A DNA stretch of 64,000 nt from Acestrorhynchus altus. Taxonomy: Eukaryota; Chordata; Actinopteri; Characiformes; Acestrorhynchidae. The notes under the pieces were generated by a model. That model was not told the origin of the DNA. It searched no databases and saw only the letters and a list, made by a program, of their open reading frames with translations. Below, piece after piece: positions 1 through 10,906 of the stretch (position 1 is its first letter; every line of letters starts with the position of its first letter). The position numbers and the translations under genes are program-made. The DNA is taken from positions 475,408 through 539,407 of the forward strand of contig CM067503.1 in assembly GCA_034509495.1 (NCBI GenBank), read 5' to 3'.

Positions 1-271
1 CTGTGTGAATGCGCTGGTGTTGTTGGAGATGACTCTGTTGACTAAAACTTTTCCCACAGTCTGAACACTGATATGGCTTCTCTCCTGTGTGAATGCGCTG
101 GTGTGTTTTGAGATCACTCTGTCTAGTAAAACCTTTCCCACAGTCTGAACACTGATATGGCTTCTCTCCTGTGTGAATGCGCTGGTGTGTTTTGAGATGA
201 CTCTGATGATTAAAATTCTTCCCACACTCTGAGCAGTGGTACGTTTTCTTCTTGCCTGTACTTTTCTGCAT
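1..271 (-). CDS. C2H2 zinc-finger protein, N-terminal part (cut by window edge)
   Basis: Read on the minus strand this encodes a short leader (MQKSTGKKK) followed by three consecutive C2H2 fingers with TGEKPYQC-type linkers; the third runs off the left edge, so the C-terminal part is missing. Finger helices read NHQSHLKT, TRQSDLKT and SQQSHLQQ. The start is the first in-frame ATG. In sister genes the leader begins about 20 residues earlier (MNMASR...TQQTSS). Here that upstream block survives as NIASRKFS but is out of frame, because a short piece has been deleted, so the true start may differ or the gene may be impaired. A splice acceptor lies upstream at 360/359 and a matching first exon near 1282-1390. 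Likely a nuclear DNA-binding protein; no effector domain is visible. Confidence 0.8.
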   Translation of the reverse strand, partial: MQKSTGKKKTYHCSECGKNFNHQSHLKTHQRIHTGEKPYQCSDCGKGFTRQSDLKTHQRIHTGEKPYQCSDCGKSFSQQSHLQQHQRIHT

Positions 272-359
272 TTCACTGTTTTTGAGAATTTTCTAGATGC
301 AATATTCTTTCCCTCTTTTAGCACCATAACATCTTGAAATCTTCTGATTGTGTGTATTT
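272..359 (-). other. 5' end of the ZnF coding exon with splice acceptor
   Basis: On the minus strand a TTAGCTTCAG acceptor ends at 360 and the exon starts at 359. This matches the acceptor position of the paralogous genes (TTTTATTTCAG). The interval contains the frame-shifted leader relic NIASRKFS. Confidence 0.55.
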
Positions 360-1281
360 CTGAAGCTAAGTGTCAACCATATAGTTAAGTTGACACTAGG
401 AGCAGAAGATGACTTGGAACTGGAAGGCTTTCATTTCTGGAAGAAACAAAAGAAAGACAATACCAAAGCTCAATGCAAAATGCCGGAGCATGAGCTATAA
501 AATAAAAAACTGGTAATGCACCAAACTAAATTTTGTGTCCACTTCAATTCAGATACACAAGTGCTGAAAAGTGATAGAAATACACTATCAAACCAATTTA
601 GACCACTTCAGGTGAATATACTGGTCTAAGCTGTTTCATCATTTGAACAATTAATGATTTAAAGTTTTCCAAAATACATAGAATATAATCATTTACATTT
701 TACAATATCTTTAAATTAATTTTAATATACATTTTTGCAACAACAAAAAAATTGACATTAAGTAGACAGGGGATGGTTTAAGGTAACATTTTATTTTGTC
801 TTTAATGAAATTTGGCTTTAAAAAGACAAATAATCTGCAATGAATTACACATTTAAAGTAACATTCCTTACTGTGCACTTTCAAACTAAATGAAAGGCAA
901 TGCTAAAATAAATACCATGAAAACTATTTCTAGTATGTTAAAGTCATGCAGAGTGTTTCCTTTTTCATTTATTAGCATAGATAATTTACTGATAAAGACC
1001 CTGTTCATTTTTAAGTAATTTGCATGTTCCATGAAAATTAGAAGATGCCAATTACAATTTCTCTTCATTATTTCAGTGTTAGGTTTATACAAACTGTATT
1101 TCATTTATCGTTGGATATTGGTGGGTGTTAAAGGTGTTTAGTAGTTCTGGTTTGAAGCTGAAGTTGTTGACAATGTTTGCCTCTTTATTGGGGCAGAAAT
1201 GTAAATATCAGACAACAACACCATCATCATCTTCTTCACTGTTTATATGAGGTTTGTGCGGTTATTTCTACATGAACTTAC
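360..1281 (-). other. Probable intron of the left-edge ZnF gene
   Basis: AT-rich sequence between the donor at 1281/1280 (CAG|GTAAGTT) and the acceptor at 360. No transposon or second gene was recognised inside; the 72-codon ORF at 886-1104 looks random. Confidence 0.5.
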
Positions 1282-1413
1282 CTGTAGAACAGGAGAAATA
1301 AACACCAGGAGAAATAAACACCAGGAGAAACGGTAGCGCTGCTTCTTCTCCTCTTACAGTTCTGGAGGATGAGGAGCAGCTTAAGGTGCATTACCGCCCC
1401 CTACTGAGCTGGA
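1282..1413 (-). promoter_or_regulatory. First exon and proximal promoter block of the left-edge ZnF gene
   Basis: Minus-strand copy of the block at 3373-3481. It shares the GC-rich CTCAGTAGGGGGCGGTAA-like element (plus-strand complement at 1391-1413), the AAGAAGCAGCGCTACCGTTTCTCC-like exon body and a strong CAG|GTAAGTT donor ending at 1282. A 17-bp piece (ggagaaataaacacca) is tandemly repeated inside. Probably a non-coding first exon; the transcription start cannot be fixed from sequence. Confidence 0.55.
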
Positions 1414-1430
1414 GGGAGAGGTTTAGTACA

Positions 1431-1592
1431 TATTATAAAGAACCTCAAATAGAACCAAATAGAGCCCTCAAACCGAAACACGCCAAACAAACATGCAGCA
1501 AATAATATTTACAGAACATCAAATTATATTATAAAGAACCTCAAATAGAACCTAATAGGGCCCTCAAACTGAAACACACCAAAACAAACATG
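1431..1592. repeat. Direct repeat, two about 65-bp copies, 96-bp period
   Basis: The segment beginning TATTATAAAGAACCTCAAAT at 1431 recurs with few changes at 1527, both ending in AAACAAACATG. It lies just upstream of the minus-strand first exon, so it could be promoter sequence duplicated locally. Confidence 0.75.
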
Positions 1593-1599
1593 ATTGATG

Positions 1600-1883
1600 T
1601 TTGTGATTCTGTTCATTAAAACTCTTTTCACAGTCTAAGCAGCAATACAGTTTCTCTCCTGTAGTCCCTGAAGTCCCTGGTGTGTTTTGATATTAGTCTG
1701 GTCATTAAACCATTTCCCACAGTCTGAGCAGTGGTAAGTTTTATCCTTGCCAGTGCTTTTCTGCATTTGTCTGCAAGGTGTAAGAGAGGATGTTTGGTGA
1801 CAACTGTACATTTTTCTGGATAGCAAGTTCTTTCCCTCTTTTAGTGTTCTGACACTGTGTGTAAAGTTAAATTTAAGTAGCAA
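1600..1883 (-). pseudogene. C2H2 zinc-finger pseudogene (leader plus about 1.5 fingers)
   Basis: Minus-strand translation starts with the family leader (TSSLTPCRQMQKSTGKDK), then one finger (YHCSDCGKWFNDQTNIKTHQ). The inter-finger linker is then corrupted (QGLQGLQERNC) and the frame shifts. The next finger continues in another frame as a degraded CCLDCEKSFNEQ and then stops. No further fingers follow. It is a 5' fragment of a paralogue, lying upstream and in the same direction as the left-edge gene. Confidence 0.75.
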
Positions 1884-2547
1884 AATCAGCCTTAGGACCA
1901 GGGAAACACTTGGAATATGAGGTGAATTTATAACCCAACATAGAACAAAAAATCTAAACTTTAGTATTCACTAGTGTTTTTATAATAGTCCAGTGATGTG
2001 GGAATGTTACGAGTGGATGGAGCTCTCTGTAGGTGACACTCTATTAACAGTCAGGATGGTCTGTCCTCTTTACTGTGTACATCATGTATCTATAGATATA
2101 CTATCAGCAGGTTTGCGAGGCCTTTTTACATCCTTCTTTACATTTCAAGGTAAAAGATGCTTTCAATATGTGTGCAAGAGCCTTTAGGTAAGACAGCAGA
2201 GTTTCTCAAATCTGGCAAAGAGAAGCTCCCAGATAGCCTAGGAAACCTGTTTAACTTGTCGTCTTTGTAATAAAACGTATTATTCAAGCAAGACTGTCAG
2301 TGGAGATTTCTTCAGACCTCTTCAGAGCATCATCAAACAAATAAACAACAAATGTGACAGTATACATTTCTAGAAGAAGTAAAGAATAAACATAAAATCA
2401 ATTCTAAATTTACGGAAAGTACAGTTTAGGGTTGTAAATGAAAATTACTGAATTGGAGAACAAAAATATATTGGGGGGTAAAATTAAACAAAGTATTTTA
2501 TTCAGAATTTCAACAATTTCCTCAATGGATGTGCACATTTAATGAAG
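1884..2547. other. No recognised gene
   Basis: AT-rich sequence between the two opposed ZnF relics. The 64-codon ORF at 1993-2187 has no family features. This is near the centre of the proposed inverted duplication. Confidence 0.4.
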
Positions 2548-2815
2548 TGAAACTGGCATCATCAAGCATCAAGCACCACTGTTCAAAGTGTGGAAGTAGC
2601 AAAATATCAAATATCAGTGCATTCATACAGAACAGAAACCGTATCACTGCTCAGACTTTGGGAATAGTTTTAATTTTCAGAGTGCTCTACAATAACACTA
2701 GCATATTCACAAAGAAGAGAAGCCTTGTTACTGTTCAGACGATGGGAAAAGTTTTAATAAATTGAGTCATCTCCATAGAAACCAGGGCAATCACACAGGA
2801 GAGAACAGGGGAGGG
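2548..2815 (+). pseudogene. C2H2 zinc-finger pseudogene (about three decayed fingers)
   Basis: Plus-strand fragments KHHCSKCGSS, KPYHCSDFGNSFNFQSALQ, and KPCYCSDDGKSFNKLSHLHRNQ followed by HTGE are in different frames. They have Cys-to-Phe and Cys-to-Asp losses and an in-frame stop after SALQ. The order and spacing match two to three tandem fingers of the cluster family. It points toward the 4598 gene. Confidence 0.7.
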
Positions 2816-3372
2816 GTCAGTCCATTTGCTGAGCTGTTATCATGCCTTCCCATCAGTGCCACGCTGTCCATGGTGCTGAACAGACATGCAGTTTCAGCAT
2901 AGCTATTTTGCCAGTTCAACCACATGACTCAAGAGAGGCGCACCATGGCTAAACATAGCTGGCATGCTCTGATGAGTGTACCCAATCCTTGACCCAAACA
3001 GTCACAGGGGCGGCTGAGTGAATGAGACAATGTTCAGCTGTTGTCTATATATATAGAATCTAATAAAACCTCGGTAATAGTTTGTAGTTTTTGGCTCAGT
3101 GATGCACAAAAAAACATAATGTTTCTGCTTGTTCTGGAAACTGCTCTGCACAGATTTCCACATCAAACGATGGTTGGCTCCTTGTGGAAGAACTAGACTT
3201 TATCTTTAGGTAGCAAAATGACTGGCTCTTGTTTAGTTTAAACTTGTTTAGTTTGGGTTTTTTTTTTGTTTTTTTTCATTCTGGTGTTGAGCCGCAAGAG
3301 GGCAATGAAAGAGCCGCAAGTTGCTGACCCCACGACTAGGCAAAGCTGTTTCGATATTCCACTAGACTCCCG
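2816..3372. other. No recognised gene; upstream of the plus-strand ZnF promoter
   Basis: Contains a T-rich run near 3255-3280. No coding or transposon similarity was recognised. Confidence 0.35.
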
Positions 3373-3481
3373 CTCCAGCTCAGTAGGGGGCGGTAATACA
3401 CCGTGAGCTGCTCTGCATCCTCCAGAAGTGTAAGAAGCAGCGCTACCGTTTCTCCTGCTGTTTATTTGTCCTGTTCTACAG
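3373..3481 (+). promoter_or_regulatory. First exon and proximal promoter block of the 4598 ZnF gene
   Basis: Contains the GC-box-like CTCAGTAGGGGGCGGTAA element, then a short exon ending at a perfect CAG|GTGAGT donor (exon end 3481). It is the mirror image of 1282-1413. Several frames are closed, so the exon is probably non-coding. The element could bind Sp/KLF-type factors (inference). Confidence 0.6.
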
Positions 3482-4536
3482 GTGAGTTCATGTAGCAATA
3501 GCCGCACAAACCTCATAGAAACAGTGAAGAAGATGGTGAGGGGTGTGTTGATGGTGCTGTAGGAGCAGGTTTAGCTGTGCAGCTACTTCATATACTGGTT
3601 TATTGATTCATTACATTTGGAAGAGCTTCTGTATTCTTTATAGTTGAATACTGTGAGTTTTAGATACTTTATGTACTGGTTTTTAGATATATTGCATATG
3701 AAAGAGCTGTAAGCTGTAGATCAGTACTGTGAGTTTTAGATACTTTATTTTTAAGTTGCCTTGTCAAAATAAATTAACTATTAGAAAAATAAATAAAAGA
3801 TAAAAAGGAAAAGCAAAATGGTAGCACTGTAACAGGCTGTTTTATTTACAGGATATACACTTTCTAACTGTATTAGATTTACCAGGTTGGACTTGAAATT
3901 TAAGCCATTTCTCCTGTGTTTGTGTATTTGTATATATACTTAAAGTCAACAGAACTGTAAATCAAAAACTGGGGTTCCCAATGTTGTTGAGGATCTTCAG
4001 CTAGCTCAACATGTGCTACTTCACATCAGAATGATTGCAGCTCAAAGGGCTTTACAAACTCATAATAACCTTCAGTATCTCTTATGAAAGGAAATGTTCA
4101 GTAACAGATATAGATACATATATAACTAAAAACCTATAGTATTATTTCTTTGTAAGCTTAGTAAACAGAAAGCTGCAGTAGTTAATTCTTCTTGAGAAAG
4201 TTTGTTTTAAATACCAAGAGATAGAAAATGCCTAACACATGTGACACCAGTTTTACTTAAATGTATCCTCCCAAAAAGTCTGTCTTCTTTGGCAGGCATT
4301 TTTTTGTTTCTGCTGCACACATAAGACTTAAGTTTCAGAGTAAATGGTGATGAAACAAATATTTACATCTCAATTCTGTTAAGCAACTTGGAACATGACT
4401 CATGTTTCATGTTGCCCAGGTATGCTGTTAGATATTCCTGCTTTTTCTATTGTATTTAGTTTTCCTTTTCCCTGTTTCTTCCAGAAATGATCACCCTTTT
4501 CCCCTGTTCCTAGTGTCAACTTAAATTTAACTCCAG
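3482..4536 (+). other. Probable intron of the 4598 ZnF gene
   Basis: Runs from the CAG|GTGAGT donor to an acceptor. The best match to the paralogues is AACTCCAG at 4529-4536; a pyrimidine-richer alternative (GTTTCTTCCAG) ends at 4484. Nothing else recognised inside. Confidence 0.5.
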
Positions 4537-4597
4537 AAATAAAGATTTCACAAAGACTGTGAAGATATCACAAAGACTGTAACGGCTGAAAGAGAGG

Positions 4598-5290
4598 ATG
4601 AACATGGCTTCCAGGATAATCTCCAGTACTCAGCAAACATCCTCTTCTGATTCATGCCGACAAATGCAGAAAAGTACAGGCAAAAAGAAAGCACACCACT
4701 GCTTAGAGTGTGGGAAGAGTTTTAATAAACGCAGTGATCTCAACACACACCAGCGCATTCACACAGGAGAGAAACCATATCGCTGCTCAGACTGTGGGAA
4801 GAGTTTTATTACTCAGAGTCATCTCAAAACACACCAGCGCATTCACACAGGGGAGAAACCATATCACTGCTCAGACTGTGGAAAGAGTTTTAATCAACAT
4901 AGTAATCTTAAAACACACCAGCACATTCACAAAGGAAAGAAACCATATCACTGCTCAGAGTGTGGGAAGAGTTTTAATCATTCAAGTACTCTACTTCAAC
5001 ACCAGCGCATTCACACAGGAGAGAAACCATATCACTGCTCAGACTGTGGGAAGAGTTTTAATCAACAAAGTGATCTTAACACACACCAGCGTATTCACAC
5101 AGGAGAGAAACCGTATTACTGCTCAGACTGTGGAAAGAGTTTTACTACACAGAATAATCTCAACACACACCAGCGGATTCACACAGGAGAGAAACCATTT
5201 CACTGCTCTGTCTGTGGGAAGAGTTTTAATCAACAGAGTAATCTCAAAACACACCAGCGCATTCACACAGGAGAGAAACTGTATCACTGA
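4598..5290 (+). CDS. C2H2 zinc-finger protein, 7 fingers
   Basis: 230 residues: a 31-residue leader (MNMASRIISSTQQTSS... CRQMQKSTGKKK), seven canonical 28-residue fingers (residues 32-227) joined by TGEKP linkers, and a short LYH tail. All zinc ligands are present; the finger 3 linker is altered (HKGKKP). Helix regions are NKRSDLNT, ITQSHLKT, NQHSNLKT, NHSSTLLQ, NQQSDLNT, TTQNNLNT and NQQSNLKT. No KRAB, SCAN or BTB domain is encoded on this exon. Unlike the tandem array at 21-59 kb it lacks the degenerate HKC terminal finger. It has a first exon at about 3.4 kb and an AATAAA after the stop. Probably a nuclear sequence-specific DNA-binding protein; targets unknown. Confidence 0.88.
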   Translation: MNMASRIISSTQQTSSSDSCRQMQKSTGKKKAHHCLECGKSFNKRSDLNTHQRIHTGEKPYRCSDCGKSFITQSHLKTHQRIHTGEKPYHCSDCGKSFNQHSNLKTHQHIHKGKKPYHCSECGKSFNHSSTLLQHQRIHTGEKPYHCSDCGKSFNQQSDLNTHQRIHTGEKPYYCSDCGKSFTTQNNLNTHQRIHTGEKPFHCSVCGKSFNQQSNLKTHQRIHTGEKLYH

Positions 5291-5389
5291 TTAGAGTATG
5301 AGCAACATTGCTATGTCTAATCTGTATAATTTCTAATTAATATTATACAAACCCAATTTCAAAAATATTAGGCTGCTGTGTAAAATGTA

Positions 5390-5395
5390 AATAAA
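5390..5395 (+). terminator. Poly(A) signal AATAAA for the 4598 gene
   Basis: First AATAAA after the stop codon, about 100 bases downstream, followed by AT-rich sequence. Confidence 0.55.
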
Positions 5396-6104
5396 AACAA
5401 TGCAATTTCATACCCATATTTTATGTACAGTAGAATAATGAACACATATTCTGAAAGTGAGACTTTTTACCATTTCATGAGCAATGTTACCTCACTTTAG
5501 TTTGACAAGTTGATTGCAGCAAATTCATTTAAAAAAGTCACAGGGCCATGTGTACCATTGTATAGCATCCCCTTTTTAACCACAGTTTGTTAATATCAAT
5601 ATCAATTGCTGGACTCTTGGAAGAGGAATGTTGCCTAATTCTTGTCTGATGAAGGATTGTAGCTGCTCATCAGTCTTGGGTGTTTTCTAATTTTTTAATT
5701 TTATGATGTGCTGAATTTTTTATCTAATGGTTGCACTTGACATCATATGTTAAATTCCAGAGCAAAATTTTGCTATTGGCTTGTTGATGTTAATCTTCTG
5801 ACATCAACCCAGCATTTTCCTATCCTGGTGCTGGTATCCCCACACTCCACTAATATAGAGGATTCACATTAAAATCATTGTCATATATCTTCACATTCAG
5901 GCTCCATTACCCAGCCTGCAGTGAAGTATCTATATGCATCAGTGCTTTCATTGATTTTCCAGGTTGTTCCTGAATAATGGTGAAGGATTATGTATTAAAT
6001 ATTGGTAAACACCATGAAACAAGTTTGACAGTTAGTCCAATGATGAATAATAATAATCTGTGCGTCTGCTCTGTTGTGTTAAAGTTTGAAGTCAGTAGCA
6101 TTGT
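5396..6104. other. No recognised gene
   Basis: AT-rich 3' flank of the plus-strand ZnF gene. No ORF or repeat recognised. Confidence 0.35.
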
Positions 6105-6310
6105 TAAGCAAGGTACGCAATAAAGTGGTGGTGGCTCCACAGTCTAATCTGCTAGCCTATTATCTGAGGACCGAAAATTTGAATCCTGGGTCATGCTTGC
6201 TGTCAGTTACTGGAGCCTGCAACATCAAAACAGTTTGAAAACAATTAAGCAATTACAGGACAGTGTTTGCTAGATTCCAGTCTCCCAGCTTTGATAGGCA
6301 AATGTGGTGG
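6105..6310 (+). repeat. Possible tRNA-derived SINE remnant
   Basis: GTGGCTCCACAGTCTAATCTGC resembles a box A region, and about 40 bases on AATTTGAATCCTGG resembles box B (GGTTCGAATCC). An unrelated tail follows. Degenerate; family not recognised. Confidence 0.35.
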
Positions 6311-8429
6311 CTAAATGGCTAATTGCCAAATACATTAATACAATGTTTCTCAACCCTGATCTTTGTCTGGAGGCACCCGTACCCTAGTGCTTTCCATGCT
6401 CACAACACATCTCAATCAACTAATTAGCAAATTAACAAACCCTTGTGGGAAGATGCTGGAAAAGGGAGAAATGGATTCCTTGAGCGATTATGAATTTATT
6501 ATTGTATGCCTAAACACTAAAAATAATTAATGCACTTGCTGGGTTCTACAGAAGACACAGATTTTCTACCATTTCATGCAAGAACATGAGCTGTATAATG
6601 AACTATTACAAATGTATTTCCATATGACAGTTGAAGGATTTTAAGGCTCTGCTTTGAAGTGTTCCTTCTCTCATTAAAGGAGCGTGAACAAAATATAGGG
6701 AACCCCTGGGGAAAGTCTAGGATCTGAGCTTTAGGGGGGGCTGAGCATTCATTGAGACCCAAAAACAGAAAAGGTGCATTTTAACATACATTTGGACTGT
6801 CAATGCAAACAAAATGACAAATGTAACAGGAAAAGAAATAGTATTTTTTTCAAATAAGAGAAAAATAAATTGATCTATATCAATGTATAGCATTTTTCTC
6901 ATTGAATATTGCGATGCTGTGTGCAAGGGGAAATGAATGGGTGAAATTTAGGACAGGACAGTTAGGCTGAGTGTCCGAAGAAATAGACTAATTCACATTA
7001 AAATAAGACACTAATTATAATAATCTGACATTATATTTACATACAATGATAGTATGACATGAAAATTATTACACACTGGTCATTTTAATTGTCTTTCCAG
7101 CAGATTAGAAGCCAATACATTTGTTGGGTGCACACATTTTTTGGGCTGCTACTAACAATCTATTTTCTATTGATTAGTCAACTTAACAAATACATTTTCT
7201 TCAAAAAGCAATTTTTCCACAGCAAAATAGATGCTGAAATGTAAATGGAAATTGGAAACTCTAGCTGTTCAACTCCAGAAGAATTCAGTTTCTATTAAAA
7301 AGATAACATTTCAGCTATTAAACCTGATCGGTTTTATTCATGCTGTTCCCTACACAAAAAAGAGCTTTAAATTCCCAGCAAAAATAAAGTATATCATTAT
7401 GGTAATCTCCCATCAAGCCTATATTTCAAGTAATCTCTGATGTCTTCATACCTTGGGTGTTTGGGAACATTTAGAAACCAATTTCTCCACTGATTCAGAC
7501 TGTGCCATTGCCACAATTTCTTAAGCAGCACTGAATGGAGCTGTCTGATGTCTGGAGCTAAAAATGATCTTTTGCACACAGGAATTACTAGTATTAAGAG
7601 GAAACATATGCATATTTATGTTATAAATAGGACGACAAAGACAATGGCATGTAAAACAATGGGAAAGACAGATTTTCAGTGTTCCAAATATTTTTATTAG
7701 ATGTTCTGCTTTCTAACCCTGTGAGGAAATAAACCTTCATAGAAATATTTAAATTACTTTCCACTAATACCTTGATTGAATTTATTTTAATTTTTAGTCC
7801 CAGCCAATAGCTATAAAAATGAAAAAATGGACAATGTGGTTTTTCCTTCTATATAAATCAAGGCTCTCAGAGGGCTCTCAAATTAGTTAATTCCTAAGTG
7901 TAACCATGCCTTCTTATAATATCATAGAGTAATGTTTAAAAAAGATTTCGGGGGGAAACAAAAACTTGTCACAGGGGAAAGTAACTGTTGGTGCAAGGTA
8001 GTGGACATGGAAGTAGTGTAGCGTAGAAAAATGAGATTGAGCATGGGGTGTATTGTCATTGAAATGTATGGGAATGTACATTATCATATTACAACCAGCC
8101 AGCAGAGGCACTCGACCTGTGGTGGATTCCATAGGTTGATGCACTGTTCGTACATTTTACAGTCTTTGGTCTTGACTTTCTTATTCTCAGTTAACTTTCT
8201 TGGAGCATAATAATATCAGTTATAATACGAAATAATTTTAGAACTTTAGAATAATTTTAGAATTTTAGAAATTTTTCACAGCTAGGTTCAGTGAAAATTC
8301 AGCCAATTCCATTTTTGTAATATTGTTTGATTTGGGGATTTCAGGGAGTCCTTATCATTATGTATGGGATGTGTCTGCTGCTGCCCTATAAAATGGCACT
8401 CTTAGGCTACTAGTGTACCTCTCAGTGAG
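6311..8429. other. No recognised gene
   Basis: About 2 kb of AT-rich DNA with only short ORFs (up to 76 codons) lacking codon or domain signals. Confidence 0.35.
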
Positions 8430-9060
8430 AGATTGGCTGTAGATGGTGCCAGCTCAACCATCTGCAGCTGGACACAGTCAAGACTAAAGAGATGGTGGTG
8501 GACTCGTAGGTCTGGACTACAGCCACTGCTGGTCTTCACTGAGGTTGAGAGGTCTATAAATACTTTGGACTGCAGCTGGATGACAAACTGGACTGGTCAG
8601 ACTGGTCACTTTTGGACTGAGTTTATCTTAAGACCTAATCATACAGCCATCATTCATTATTAAATATGTGGACTGTTTACATATATTTGCATATTTAATA
8701 GTATACATATATTTGCATATTTATTATTATTTTTGGTTATACAGTTACTGATCATACAGTCTCTGGATATGCAGTTACTGTTAATATCTTTAATATTTAG
8801 TGACTTTGAACACCATGTCACTTATCACTTAAATCTTTGCACTTTGAGGATCATCCAGTTGCAACTTCACCACAGGGCTCACTCTTCCTCATAATCCAAG
8901 TTATTTGTGTGTTTATTTTTTATTTTGAATAATTCAGTAATATTTGTATATTTTTATTTACCTCATTATATTGTATTACATCTTTATTATAGTATTTTAC
9001 ATTTGCATTGTATTAAACTCCTAGATGCCTCATTTTCCATTGCTATCAATAAAGTATCCA
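8430..9060 (+). mobile_element. LINE remnant (end of reverse transcriptase ORF plus 3' tail)
   Basis: Plus-strand fragments LQLDTVKTKEMVVDS and KYFGLQLDDKLDW (partly in different frames) are typical of the region after the catalytic motifs of fish LINE ORF2 proteins. A long AT-rich tail ends in CTATCAATAAAGTATCC near 9060, like a LINE 3' end. Heavily decayed with stops. Confidence 0.55.
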
Positions 9061-9894
9061 TTTTTTGACTGCTAGATATGCCTCTACAATATGCTTGAAC
9101 ACAGTTGACAGACTTTGAGATGAGGCACATCATGGAAGAAGCAGGATGGCCGTTTTGATGAATTATCCATCAGATCATGCCACTGTCACCTTTGTTTGCA
9201 GTTGTGTCTTGAACAAGAAACCTGGCGATGAATCCAGGTTCTGCTTTGCATCCCACAACAATCTAGTATGGAAGCCTTGTGGTGAATGTTTCAATCCTGC
9301 CTTTGCTGTTGAGCCCCAACTGCTGCGGTGTCCCCAAGCCATTGCAATCAGTCATGCCTAGTAGTCATACAAGGCAATAACAGCAACACAATATGTGTAG
9401 GAAAAAAAAATACATCATAATGTTTACCTGTACAGATGCCAACAGTTATCTGGCCTGTCGGGTTGGCATATTTAATTTAATTTTAATTATTGTTACAGTA
9501 GAGACCTTTATTCCAACAAAAGCAGGATAAACTCTTTTGTTAATACCCTTGATTTCAGAAGACAATATGAATGGTAACATGCCCCAATACTTGTATCCAT
9601 AGTGTTCATCAATTATGAAGTATTTTTAACTACAGTAAAACACTTCTTCAGTCATTCAAGGTTCACTGAATCTGCTATTTTTAACAGTAGGCAGAAAATG
9701 TAGTAGATGTATAAGAAAAATGTAGTATCATATACCATAAAACCCAGATCTTTTGTGTGACAGTAATTATACCATGGACATTTAATGCCATTACGAGCTC
9801 ACCTCATTGCAATATACATAGCCTTTTTCACATTTCTGGTTTAACCAACACAATTTGTATGATTTACCTCCTTCGCTATGCATGTCTTCAGCTT
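9061..9894. other. No recognised gene
   Basis: 3' flank of the next ZnF gene. The 71-codon ORF at 9146-9361 has no recognisable feature. Confidence 0.35.
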
Positions 9895-10626
9895 TCAGTG
9901 ATGCACTATCTGCCTTGTGTGAATGCACTGGTGTTTTTTGAAATCACTCTGTTGATTAAATCTTTTCCCACAATCTAAGCAGTGGTATGGTTTTTCACCA
10001 GTATGAATGCGCTGGTGTGTTTTCAGGGTACTACTCTCTATAAAACTCTTCCCACAGTCTGAGCAGTGATATGGTTTCTCTCCAGTGTGAACGCGCTGAT
10101 GTAGATTGAGATGACGCCGATGAATGAAAATCTTTCCAATGTCTGGGCAGTGATACCGTTTCTCTCCTGTGTGAATGTGCAGGTGTGTTTTGAGGTTACC
10201 ACTCTCTGTAAAACTCTTCCCACACTCTAAGCAGTGATACAGTTTCTCTCCTGTGTGAATGCGCTGGTGTGTTTTGAGGTTACCACTCTCTCTAAAACTC
10301 ATTCCGCAGTCTGAGCAGTGATATGGTTGTTCTCCTGTGTGAATGCGCTGGTGTCTTCTGAGGGTACTACCACTTTTGAAACTCTTCCCACAGTCTAAGC
10401 ATTGATATGGTTTCTCTTCTGTGTGAATGAGTTGATGTGTTTGAAGTTCCATAAAACTCTTCCCACAGTCTGAGCAGTGGTGAGATCTCCCATTTCCTGT
10501 ATTCTTTTGGGATTGTTCTTGTGGAGAGTAACAATGCATAGATTCTTTCTTAATGATGAAGCTTTTTGAAATTACAGTCTCACATTTTATCTCTTCTGAT
10601 GACAACATTGTGAGAATCCTCTTCAT
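9895..10626 (-). CDS. Divergent C2H2 zinc-finger protein, 7 fingers (two atypical)
   Basis: 243 residues. The leader (about 47 residues, MKRILTMLSSEEIKCETVIS...) differs from the cluster leader, so this belongs to another subfamily. Seven fingers follow from residue 48 to the C-terminus. Finger 1 is three residues short between its Cys and His pairs (CGKSFMELQTHQLIH). Finger 5 has Ile where the second Cys should be (CPDIGKIF), so neither should bind zinc normally. Fingers 2-4, 6 and 7 are canonical, with helices KSGSTLRR, RESGNLKT, TESGNLKT, IESSTLKT and NQQSDFKK. The ATG lies 13 bases after a splice acceptor (TTTCCACAG). No effector domain is visible; an upstream exon could carry one. Likely functional but with a partly eroded array. 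Confidence 0.85.
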   Translation of the reverse strand: MKRILTMLSSEEIKCETVISKSFIIKKESMHCYSPQEQSQKNTGNGRSHHCSDCGKSFMELQTHQLIHTEEKPYQCLDCGKSFKSGSTLRRHQRIHTGEQPYHCSDCGMSFRESGNLKTHQRIHTGEKLYHCLECGKSFTESGNLKTHLHIHTGEKRYHCPDIGKIFIHRRHLNLHQRVHTGEKPYHCSDCGKSFIESSTLKTHQRIHTGEKPYHCLDCGKRFNQQSDFKKHQCIHTRQIVHH

Positions 10627-10906
10627 GGTGTTTTAGCACCTGTGGAAACATTTAAGAGGCATAAGAAAATGGATGGCAGAAGATATGAGTCAGGATGTCA
10701 TTCTGTTCTGGAGAACAAAGGAAACAAAAAAATATTAAAATCAACATGCACCAAAAGTACTATTCAAACAACTAAAAATGCAATTACAAGATTTATTTAA
10801 CATCATATACAGAGGTTCTTCAAAGTTTGTGACCATTTTAGGATTCTCTAATCAAACAAGAAAAAAATAATACACTTGCTCATTTGTTTATTAAGCAAAA
10901 TTATCT
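10627..10906 (-). other. Splice acceptor and upstream intron of the 9895 gene
   Basis: On the minus strand TTTCCACAG|GTGCTAAAACACC places the acceptor at 10640/10639, so the ATG is near the start of the last exon. Upstream sequence is non-coding and AT-rich; no first exon was found. Confidence 0.55.

Noticed and set aside
4710..5294. 194-codon ORF on the plus strand inside the 7-finger gene
   Set aside because: Second frame of the finger array, as above.
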